Below the pieces are notes generated by a model. The model saw nothing but the letters and a program-made list of their open reading frames with translations, was not told the origin of the DNA and made no database searches. The position numbers and the translations under genes were made by a program. From Canna indica (taxonomy: Eukaryota; Streptophyta; Magnoliopsida; Zingiberales; Cannaceae), in assembly GCA_034359265.1 (NCBI GenBank), contig CP136895.1, forward strand, positions 46,456,001-46,520,000: a stretch of DNA of 64,000 bases, written 5' to 3'. Within the stretch, counting starts at the first letter, position 1, and every line of letters begins with the position of its first letter. This document shows, one piece after another, positions 55,762 through 64,000 of this stretch.

Positions 55762-55786
55762 GTGAGGGGTTATAAATACCCCTCAC
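55762..55786 (+). promoter_or_regulatory. TATA core inside a perfect inverted repeat, SIRE LTR
   Basis: The arms GTGAGGGGT (55762-55770) and ACCCCTCAC (55778-55786) enclose TATAAAT. The position is 796 bases into the LTR. Confidence 0.7.
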
Positions 55787-56413
55787 CTAACTTCTTTACA
55801 TCTTTTTGCAAATGATATTGAGCGTTAAAAAGAGTTCTTTAAAGCCTTCAAAGATCTACACCTGCGCGCGCTCTCTTCTCCCAATCTCGACATCAATACT
55901 AGGCTCTGTTCTGCTTCAACTTTGCTGCACTTCTTGAGTCATCATCTAGTTGCAAGTTGAAGACAAGAAGGTGGTGGAAAGAAGCTTGGTTCAATCTTTC
56001 ATTCTTTAGTTCTTTCCTTGTATTTGATCTTCATTGTATCTTGCTTTCAAGTTTGAGATAGCTTGCTAGGTGTGCAAGGAAACACTTAGGGTCCAACTTT
56101 GTAGAATTGTGTTTTGCCTAGGTGAATAGGATTGAGGTGTTCTCCAAGTGAGGGAGAAGGGTGTCCTCAAGTGTATTCAAAGGGAAACATAAATTCTATA
56201 AAGTAGTGTTTAGAAATCCTTGGTGAGGAGCCAAGGTAGTAGAGTAGGCGGTTGCACGAACCACTACAAAATACTCTTGTTTGCATTGCTCTTTACTTGC
56301 TTTTATCGTTGCCATTGAATTGTGATCATATCAATCATCAAAGAACAATTGCACTACTTAAAGATTAAATTAAGTAAAAGAAAAATTTGTAAAAGGGGAT
56401 TGACACTATTCAA

Positions 56414-56437
56414 CCCCCCCCCCCCCCCCCCCCCCCC
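56414..56437. repeat. (C)24 homopolymer at the LTR end
   Basis: Twenty-four C lie at the place where sister LTRs have five to eight C ('attcacccccctctagtg'). This is either an expansion or a sequence error. Confidence 0.85.
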
Positions 56438-56465
56438 GCGTCTAGTGACAATGTCCAACCAACAA

Positions 56466-56478
56466 TTGGTATCAGCGC
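56466..56478 (+). other. Primer-binding site, variant
   Basis: TTGGTATCAGCGC follows the LTR end. The usual plant site has AGAGC at the 3' side, so one A is C here. Confidence 0.8.
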
Positions 56479-56521
56479 TAGGTCGTAGGCTAAGACTTAA
56501 CCATCTTCCCTACAAATCAAA

Positions 56522-58110
56522 ATGTCTAGTGAAATCCAATTAGCTCAAGGGTCCTCTACTAATACTCCACCACTATTCGATGGGAACAACTATACCTATT
56601 GGAAGATCCGCATGAATGACTTCCTTCAATCCTTAGGCATGGATGTATATATGGAGGATGATCTTAGTAGAGTATAAACAACCCGATAAGGACATTGATA
56701 AATGGGACCAAGAGGAAGTTAGGCTTTTTAATGGTAATGCCAAGGCCGTCAATGCTCTATATTACGGCCTATCAATTAATAAATTTAATAGGATCTCTAC
56801 ATACAAGTCCGCATACGAAGTATGGAAGGTCCTAGAGACCACCCATGAAGGGACTTCACAAGTAAAGGAATCCAAAATCAATTTACTCATGCATGACTAT
56901 TAAATGTTTAAAATACTTTCACATGAGTCTATTGATGCCATGCATACTAGGTTTCAAAATAGTACGAATGGCTTAACTAACCTTGGCAGGGAGATAAGGG
57001 AAGAGGAGAAGGTAAGGAAGCTCCTCCGCTCCCTTCCAAAATCTTGGGAGTCCAAAGTGACGGCTATCATGGAAGCCAAGGACTTGAGCACATTGAAGAT
57101 CACCGAGCTCATTGGGTCTCTCATGACACATGAGACCCACATGAAGCAATATCAAGAAGAAGATGCTTCAAAAGGCAAGACCATTGCCTTAAAAGCATCA
57201 CATCAAGTTGAAGAGTCATCATCATCCGAAGAAGAGACAGATGATCTTGAAGAAATGGCGATTCTTGCTAGAAGGTTCATGAGCTTCATGAGGGGAGGCA
57301 TGAGGAAAGGAAGAAGTGGCTACACTTGCTATAATTGCAACAAGACGGGGCACCTAAGGAAGGATTGCCCGCTTCTAAAGATGTCCACTACCTCCAACCC
57401 TCACAAGAAAGAAAAGTACAAGAAGAAGAAGAAGGAAATGATGGCTACATGGGACGGATGCGAGGCCTCATCAAGTGAAGAAGAGGCAAGGAGTGAAAAA
57501 GCAAACCTTTGCTTGATGGCAAAGGATGATGAGGTAAAATTTAATTTTGGTGAAAATTCATTTACTCAAGAAGAATTATAAATTGAATTTGAGCAAATGC
57601 ATGATGAGTTCATTACAATTAGGAGAAAATTTAGAGATCTCAAAAAGGACAATAAATCCTTAGAAATTGAAAATGATAGTTTATTACTTTCATGTAAAGA
57701 CCTTAGGAAAGAAATAGACAATCTTAAGGAAGAAAATTGCACCTTAGAAAAGGCTAAGAAAGACCTAGAGATTGACAATGAAAAACTAGAAAAAGAAAAC
57801 AAGTATTTATGTGATACAGTAGAGCATTTAAATGATTGCATGCTTTACATTAAAAAGGGAACTTTGCATGCTCAATGAAAAGATGACAACTATTCAAAAT
57901 GCCATGCCAAAAGTTGTCAATAAAAAGAAATCATCACACTCCCATGCTCACACACACACACAAAGAAAATTTTATTGAAATTGTTTTTCTTGTGGTATTT
58001 TTGGCCACATGGCCAAAGATTGTTCATTAAGAAGGAACCCACATGCAAGATTCACATGGGTTCCAAAATTGACTAACACCCAATGACCCAAGAAAATTTG
58101 GGTACCTAAG
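56522..58110 (+). pseudogene. SIRE-like gag with two CCHC knuckles
   Basis: The start at 56522 gives MSSEIQLAQGSSTNTPPLFD, then GNNYTYWKIRMNDFLQSLG. The frame shifts near 56640 and continues DKWDQEEVRLFNGNAKAVNA, RISTYKSAYEVWKVLETTHE, a stop at 56901-56903, and RKLLRSLPKSWESKVTAI. Knuckle 1 is CYNCNKTGHLRKDC (near 57328-57369). A stop (57579-57581) precedes a Lys/Glu-rich coiled coil (57600-57830). Knuckle 2 is CFSCGIFGHMAKDC (57981-58022), followed by a WVPK tail. The layout equals that of the minus-strand gag at 21816-23230. Confidence 0.88.
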
Positions 58111-58132
58111 GAAGTTTCTTCTCCTTTTGTAG

Positions 58133-58525
58133 ATGGAGAAGCACCCTCAACCAAGTAGGAGCACTTGGATATTGGATAGCTGTTGCTCCAAGCACATGAT
58201 GGGAGACATCAATTTATTTGCAACCCTATCGAGTAAAGATGGTGGACATGTCACATTTGGAGACAATGCCAAAGGTAAGATTGTTAGCATTGGTGACATA
58301 GGTATACTCCCTTACCCATGTACCAAAAATATTTTGTTAGTTGATGGCTTAAAGTATAATTTGATTAGCTTATCCCAATTATGTGATAATGGGTACATAA
58401 TTATCTTTGAAGCATCTAAATGCATTATTAGAAGTAGACCTTCAAATGACATCATGTTCATAGGAAATAGGCAAGAAAATGTATACACCCTAGGACTAAA
58501 TGTTTTGCCCAATGCTCAGGTTTGA
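58133..58525 (+). pseudogene. SIRE-like protease
   Basis: The active-site block reads WILDSCCSKHMMGD, where copia elements have DSGCSxHM. The Gly of the D-S/T-G triad is Cys. Downstream are VTFGDNAKGKIVSIGDIGI and YNLISLSQLCDNGY, the usual copia pattern leading to integrase. A stop at 58523-58525 separates it from integrase. Confidence 0.85.
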
Positions 58526-58537
58526 TGTTTAATTGTC

Positions 58538-59220
58538 ATGGAAAATGACTCTTGGTTGTGGCATAGAAGGCTAGGACATGCTAGCATGAGCCTCATCCAA
58601 GAGATATCTTGGAAAGACTTAGTAAAAGGATTACCTAAGATAAAGTTTGAAAAAGATAAACTTTGTGATGCATGTCAACTAAGTAAGCAAGTAAAATCAT
58701 CATTCCATAGTATTAATCAAGTTAGTACATCTAGAATTCTTGAGCTTGTGCACATGGATCTCTTTGGTCCATGTAATGTAGCTAGTCTAGGTGGAAAGCT
58801 TTATTGCTATGTATTGGTTGATGATTTTTCTAGATTTTCTTGGGTTTTCTTTTTGGCTAAGAAAAATGAAACTTTTGAGTTTTTCAAAAAAATTGCAAAG
58901 AAAGTTTCAAATGAAAAAGGAGTTTCTATTTTGAAAATTAGGAGTGACAATGGAGGGGAGTTTAAAAATGAATTTTTTTTCGAGTTTTGTGATGATTTAG
59001 GTATTCAACATACCTTTTCTTCCCCTCGGACCCCTCAACAAAATGGGGTGGTTGAGAGGAAGAATAGAACTTTATAAGAAATGGCTAGGACCATGTTATG
59101 CGAAAATAATTTATCTAAATATTTTTTGACCGAAGCCATAAATACTTTGTGTTATGTTCTTAATCGAGTTTTATTAAGACCAAAAATAAAGAAAACACCT
59201 TTTGAGCTTTGGAATGGTAA
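58538..59220 (+). pseudogene. SIRE-like integrase
   Basis: HHCC zinc region: WLWHRRLGHASMSLIQEIS with CDACQLSKQ. Core: LVHMDLFGPC (first Asp), YVLVDDFSRFSWVFFL, IRSDNGGEFKN (second Asp), PRTPQQNGVVERKNRTL (Glu). A stop at 59075-59077 and a frameshift near 59250 break the C-terminal part. The catalytic triad is present. Confidence 0.9.
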
Positions 59221-59228
59221 AATCCTAA

Positions 59229-61019
59229 ATGTGGGATATTTTCATGTTTTTGGGATGTAAATGTTTCATTTTAAATACTAAAGAGAATTTAGAAAAATTT
59301 GATTCTAAATTCGATGAAGGAATTTTCCTAGGTTACTCTACTAACTCTAAGGCTTATAGAGTTTATAATCGTAGGACAATGATTGTTGAAGAATCCATGC
59401 ATGTTACTTTTAATGAAACTAATGATTCTTCAAGAAATGTCAAGATTGTGAATGTAGGTGAGGAGCTTGAGGATCTCACACTTCATGATAAGGAAGTGGA
59501 GGATGAAGATAATGAGAAGACCCAACATGAAGAACGTCCATCCTCAAGTCAACCTCAAGTTGAAGAAGAAGAAGAAGAAGAAGCTCTACCACCTCTCCCT
59601 AAGGGATACCGATTGGTAAGAGATCATCCAATGGACCAAGTCATTGGAGAGCCTTCAACGGGAGTGGTAATACATTCTAAACTTAATAATTTATGCCAAC
59701 ATGTAGCTTTTGTTTCTCAAGTAGAGCCTAAGAATGTTAAGGAAGTTGTAGAAGATGAGTTTTGGGTATTAGCTATGCAAGAAGAACTCAACCAATTTGA
59801 TAGAAATGATGTATGGGACTTAGTGCCTAGACCTAGTGATCAAACCATAATTGGAACCAAGTGGGTATTTAGGAATAAGCTAGATGAAGAAGGACTAGTT
59901 ATTAGAAACAAAGCTAAGCTAATGGCACAAGGGTACAACCAACAAGAAGGAATAGACTATAATGAAACATATGCTCCCGTAGCTAGATTAGAAGCAATTA
60001 GGATGCTTTCAGAATATGCTAGCTTTATGGGTTTTAAACTCTTTCAAATGGATGTAAAAAGTGCTTTTTAAAATGGTTTTATAAATGAAGAAGTTTATGT
60101 TGAACAACCCCCTGGTTTTGAAGACTTTGAGTTTCCAAATCATGTTTTCAAACTTAAAAAGGCTTTATATGGTTTAAAACAAGCACCTAGGGCTTGGTAT
60201 CAAAAACTTTCTATTTTCGTAATTGAACAAGGTTTTGATATAGGAAAAGCAAATGTTTCACTTTTCATCAAGCACCATGAAAATGACATACTACTAGTTC
60301 AAATCTATGTTGATGATATAATTTTTGGTGCCACTAATGAAATGCTTTGTGAGTGGTTTGCTAAGTGTATGCAGGATGAATTTGAGATGAGCATGATGGG
60401 AGAGCTCTCCTTCATGCTTGGTCTACAAATCAAGCAAACCAGCAAAGGGATCTTCATCAATCAAGCTAAGTACACAAAGGAGCTCATCAAAAGGTTTGGG
60501 ATGAATGAAGACAAGATAGCTTCTACACCTTTAAGCGCATCCATCAAACTTGACAAAGATGAAGAGGGCATTAAAGTGGACGAAAAATGATATCGAGGTA
60601 TGATCGGTAGTCTCCTTTATTTAACCGCAAGTAGACCCGATATCATGTTTAGCGTATGTGTATGTGCTAGGTTTCAATCTTGCCCCAAGATGTCTCATTT
60701 AAGTGAGGTAAAACGTATATTGAGATATCTAAAGGGCATGGTTGACTTAGGATTATGGTATCCATGTCATGCATCATTTGATTTAATCAGTTTTTCGAAC
60801 GCTGATTTTGCCGGATGTAAGGTAGATAGGAAAAACACTAGTGGGTGTTGTCAATTCTTAGGAGTGAGTCTTGTTTCTTGGTTCTCAAAGAAACAAAACT
60901 TGGTTGCGCTTTCAACTACCGAAGTGGAGTACATCGCCGCGGCTAGTTGTGTGCAAGTCCTTTGGATGAAACAAACCTTTTTAGACTATGGACTTAGGTA
61001 TTCTTGCATACCTATACAT
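59229..61019 (+). pseudogene. SIRE-like reverse transcriptase and first part of RNase H
   Basis: The integrase C-terminal YSTNSKAYRVYNRRT region is followed by an acidic linker and RT: WVFRNKLDEEG, LMAQGYNQQEGIDYNETYAP, FQMDVKSAF with a stop at 60069-60071, [13 protein letters not shown], catalytic [11 protein letters not shown], and [10 protein letters not shown]. RNase H starts at RGMIGSLLYLTASRPDIMF and continues to SWFSKKQNLVALSTTEVEYI. It is then cut by the solo LTR at 61020 within the CIPIH-DNTS segment. A stop at 60588-60590 is also present. Confidence 0.92.
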
Positions 61020-61364
61020 TGTTGGCTTTAGTTTTTTAACCTTAGCCTTAATCTCGGCTTTGATGGTTTTGATGATAACAAACATGGAACTAATGATTTC
61101 ATTGAGAATATCTTTCAGGTTCCATATCGACTAGCGTTCGATGTCCTCGATCGGATAAATCAAAGAAATCGCAAAATCGGGAGGACATTGATCGTCGCGC
61201 TCGGGTTCGTCGCGAAACTTCCTGAAGATCGACTAGTGCACCAAAGTCGCTTACACAAGTCCAAAGATCAAGTCAAAAGCTCTCCAAGATGATGCTTGTT
61301 GAAAGCCGAAACCCGAAAATGAAGCGCGGAAGAAATAGGCTGAAGAAATAACATTCAGCCTAGG

Positions 61365-61705
61365 TTCGGTCGACCGGTCGGTCGACCGACCCAAGGTAAA
61401 AAAGTAGCAGAGCTACTTCGGTCGACCGACCTGCTGATACCCACGACACAAGATCGCGTCGGTCGACCAACGGGTCGACCGAATGGTGAAAGAAATTGGC
61501 TGAGGCTGGCGGTCGACCAATCGGTCGAACGACCTGCATATGAGCCATGATGCAATACTGCGTCGGTCGATCGATGGGTCGACTGAAGATTGCGGATTAC
61601 GTGATCTGCGTCTGGCGATCGACCCATCGGTCGACCGACCACAGGGAAAGTTTCGGCAGTCGAATCATCGGTCGATTGATGCTTCAACCGGCGCTTCGAC
61701 CGGCG
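61365..61705. repeat. Palindrome array in the solo LTR U3
   Basis: GGTCGACC-like blocks, for example near 61366, 61418, 61459, 61510, 61563 and 61616, lie upstream of the TATA core. Same family as 25060-25385. Confidence 0.82.
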
Positions 61706-61751
61706 GTCTGTAATGGATAGTTTTCTACCCGTTGAATAGCCGTTGCTTCAC

Positions 61752-61771
61752 GAGGGTATAAATACACCCTC
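61752..61771 (+). promoter_or_regulatory. TATA core inside an inverted repeat, solo LTR
   Basis: The arms GAGGGT (61752-61757) and ACCCTC (61766-61771) enclose ATAAATAC, 738 bases into the LTR. Confidence 0.65.
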
Positions 61772-62540
61772 TAATACTTCATTTAATCTTCTTCTCCCAA
61801 TCTTACAGTGATCATTGAGCATTCTAAGGGAGATTTAAAGCCTTCCAAGGAGTAATCACGCGCGCTCTGCTTCTCCAGCAAGTTCTACTTCAAGCGCAAG
61901 TTCTTCCTCAACTCGAGAATTAAATCGAGCAGTTCGTCTTGACGAGTTGGAGGCATTGAAGACTTGAGAAGAGCACTAATGCTTGGTTTATCCTTTAGCT
62001 CTTTTCAATTGTAATTTTACTGTTATTTTAACTATTTGATTTGTTTGTGTGAAGACCTAGGGTGTTAGATCTTGTTGTGTGTGAAGTGGTATCTTGGTAT
62101 AAGAGTAAAGCCAATTGTGTAAACTTAGTTGTTACTAGGATTAATTCTAGTTGTCCCTTAGGTTAAGGTCGGAAAGAGCTCTCGGTAGGAAGGCGGGATA
62201 CTTCCGGGTGTGGAAGTGCCTTCGGTTGGAGAGCGAGTCTTTCCGGTGAAAAGTCCTTGTTGTAAGGGAAACTAATTAATATAGTAAAACTTAGTTTGGA
62301 AATCCTAAGCAGGATGCTTAGGTAGTGGAGTAGGCATTGGTGCCGAACCATTATAAATCTTGTGTTTGCGTTGATTTAAATTGTTTGTGTTATATTGCTT
62401 TATTTTTCTTCTGCATTTAAATCGCATAAGTGCATCTTGCCTAATCGAATCAAGAAATGATTAAAAGTGGATTTAGGATAATTATATAGTAAACACACTA
62501 TTCACCCCCCCTCTAGTGTCGCCATTTCGCCTTCATACAT

Positions 62541-62774
62541 TATGATAATACTAGTGCAATTAATTTAACCAAAAATCCCATCCTACATTCTAGAACTAAG
62601 CATATTGATTTGAGACATCATTTTCTTAGGGATAATGCAGCTAAGAGAAATATATCGGTAGAATTTGTATCCATCGATAAACAACTTGCCGATATAATTA
62701 CAAAACCCTTAGTTGAAGAAAGTTTCACAACTTTAAGGATGCAACTAGGAATTTGTGCTTTACCTTGTGATTAA
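62541..62774 (+). pseudogene. C-terminal part of SIRE RNase H and end of pol
   Basis: After the solo LTR the reading continues DNTSAINLTKNPILHSRTKH, then IDLRHHFLRDNA, and ends ICALPCD before TAA (62772-62774). The key Asp of DNTS is present. It is continuous with 59229-61019 once the insertion is ignored. Confidence 0.92.
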
Positions 62775-63359
62775 AGAGTATTTTCCTCCAAATTTACATA
62801 TTTTCAAAACTTGCATTCTATAAAAGTATCATCAAACTTATGTATTGCTCTGTAGTGGGGCTTTGCGACCTATAGGTGTTTGCCTTCTATAGGCTTACAT
62901 TAGTGGGAAGGACTATAGTGGTAGATGATATTTGGTTTTTTGTGGCTTTCTCGGTTTTATGATGAAATTTCATTAATTGTACCTTAATTCTTACCTTTTT
63001 TTATTGATGTCAAAATGGGGAGGAAAAGTAAGGTCACACTTGGTTTTCACGATGCATATAGGCAGTGTGAGTTTTATAGTTAAGGGAAAGAGATATAGTT
63101 AGGGGGAGTTAAAAATGACATGCACCATGGTAGGGGGAGCATAGGTCAAGTTATAGATAATTTAACATACACATTGATAGGGGGAGAATAGGTTGAGTCA
63201 TAAGTAGTTGGAAGCATATGCTAAGTTAGAAAGTTGAATGCATATGCTAAGTTACAGTTCTTGTAACCCTAACTCTTGAATTCCTTAACTCAAACTCACA
63301 AATGCTTATGTTTTCTTAAAATTTCATGTTATGTTTGTCATCATCAAAAAGGGGGAGAT
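62775..63359 (+). other. Spacer with repeated polypurine tracts before the 3' LTR
   Basis: Four 'gggggag' tracts occur at about 63112-63118, 63133-63139, 63180-63185 and 63351-63357. The last directly precedes the 3' LTR and is the likely plus-strand primer site. No env-like reading frame is visible in this spacer, although some SIRE relatives carry one here. Confidence 0.8.
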
Positions 63360-64000
63360 TGTTGGCTTAAGGGTCTCTCTTAAGCCTCGATCTTTATTTT
63401 GATGATAACAAACATGTATTTAATCCAAAGTATGAAGTTTTGAGTTCAGGTTGAGGTTGCGATACGCATGCTAAATCCGTTCAAACGGGACGACGGAAAA
63501 GAACGTCAAAGAAACGGAAGAAGAAATCATTGAAGAAGGCTCGGGATTAAGACAAGTAGAATTAATGTAATATGTCTCTAGGATAGTTTATTCCAAGTCA
63601 AAATTGTAAGGTTATCCAAGTTGAAACTTGGTAACCAAACCCATAGAAAAGGCATGTAAAAAGACATGGAAGAAATCATCCTCAGCCTGGGTTCGGTTGA
63701 CCGGTCGATCGACTGAACAAGGCAATAGTATAGCATAGCAGCCTATTTGCTCGACCAACTGGTCGACCGGAGATCGCAAAAAATTGGCAGAATGTGATTA
63801 AGGTCAAACAAGCTGGGCTGCGTCGATCGACCGACAGAGGCCAAAAATTGGCAGAAAGGTAGCGGTCGACCAATCGGTCGACCGACCTAAAGATAGCCTC
63901 AATCGCACGACTCGCTGCAGCCATTCGGTCGGTTCGACCAAATGTTGGAAGAATTGTAGGCGGTCGACCCGTCAGTTGACCGACCTCTCTCAGCTGCCAG
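63360..64000 (+). repeat. 3' LTR of the SIRE-like element, first 641 bp
   Basis: It begins TGTTGGCTTAAGGG and is colinear with 54975 onward, with scattered substitutions (for example in 63505-63550) and a shortened palindrome array (from 63690). The window ends within the U3, before the TATA region. Confidence 0.93.

Larger units (their letters stand above)
54975..56464 (+). repeat. 5' LTR of the SIRE-like element (1490 bp)
   Basis: It begins TGTTGCCTTAAGGG and ends CCAACA. It holds the 'ttgatgataacaaacatg' block shared with the 1.5-kb family, about eight GGTCGACC-type blocks (55307-55715), a TATA inverted repeat (55762-55786), and a (C)24 run near its end (56414-56437). Confidence 0.92.
61020..62535 (+). 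mobile_element. Solo LTR inserted in the SIRE RNase H gene
   Basis: It starts TGTTGGCTTTAG, ends CGCCTTCA, and is flanked by tacat on both sides (61015-61019 and 62536-62540), a perfect 5-bp duplication. Length 1516 bp with no internal region. The host frame resumes exactly after the right duplication (DNTSAINLTKNP). It contains a palindrome array (61365-61705), a hairpin (61712-61733) and a TATA inverted repeat (61752-61771). This is one of the youngest insertions in the nest. Confidence 0.96.
54975..64000 (+). mobile_element. SIRE/Maximus-like Ty1/copia element (3' LTR runs off the window)
   Basis: 5' LTR 54975-56464, PBS 56466-56478, gag with two knuckles and a coiled coil, protease, integrase, RT, RNase H, a ~585-bp spacer with several purine tracts, and 3' LTR from 63360. 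The long gag and spacer are typical of SIRE/Maximus. RNase H is split by a solo LTR (61020-62535). Stops are at 56901, 57579 and 60069, among others, and a frameshift lies near 56640. Left flank aagag (54970-54974) cannot be checked on the right. Confidence 0.93.

Overview
This window is nuclear DNA from a flowering plant and is dominated by transposable elements. The evidence is plant-type LTR retrotransposons (Tekay-like Ty3/gypsy and Ty1/copia including SIRE/Maximus-like), an L1 LINE with a plant RNase H tail, two CACTA (En/Spm) elements, Helitron-like ends, and one spliced host gene on the minus strand. That gene encodes a PEAPOD (PPD/TIFY4) protein. Grasses are reported to lack PPD, so the host is probably not a grass. 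The GC-rich 5' exons would fit a non-grass monocot, but the species cannot be named from this sequence.

Left part. 1-42 is the end of a ~1.5 kb LTR that interrupts a decayed Tekay-like gypsy copy (43-6258, 3' LTR 3789-6258). 6259-7754 is unclassified repeat-like DNA. An inverted pair of MITE-containing arms (7755-8185 and 15117-15526) encloses a CACTA element (8468-15075, 3-bp duplication gaa). That element carries only a broken TNPA-like gene (12207-14522). A 5'-truncated L1 LINE on the minus strand fills 15639-19857. A minus-strand SIRE-type element with a gag gene but no visible pol follows (19858-26280). Its 5' LTR is split by an oppositely oriented solo LTR of the same family (24708-26217).

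Centre. 26281-35010 is the least repetitive stretch. It holds the apparently intact eight-exon PPD/TIFY4 gene (28956-32204, minus, ~343 residues). A near-perfect 37-bp hairpin (26575-26658) and a MITE-like foldback lie on its 3' side, and its promoter region lies on its 5' side. This gene is the only likely functional host gene I could support.

Right part. A complete short-LTR copia element (35016-40381, duplication atagt) is followed by two Helitron-like 3' ends (40631, 41212). Then comes a nest of insertions. Gypsy copy 2 (from 42104) is broken by a minus-strand gypsy at 48184. That is broken by a CACTA with transposase remnants at 50001, that by a SIRE-like copia at 54975, and that by a solo LTR (61020-62535, duplication tacat). 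All the transposon proteins seen carry stops or frameshifts.

Most interesting unexplained signal: in six LTRs from two unrelated retrotransposon superfamilies, the TATA box sits exactly between the arms of a short inverted repeat. The arm sequence differs between copies while pairing is kept. A second inverted repeat carrying AACGG/CCGTT lies just upstream in the SIRE-type LTRs, above arrays of GGTCGACC palindromes. No cellular or defence system of an unknown kind was found.
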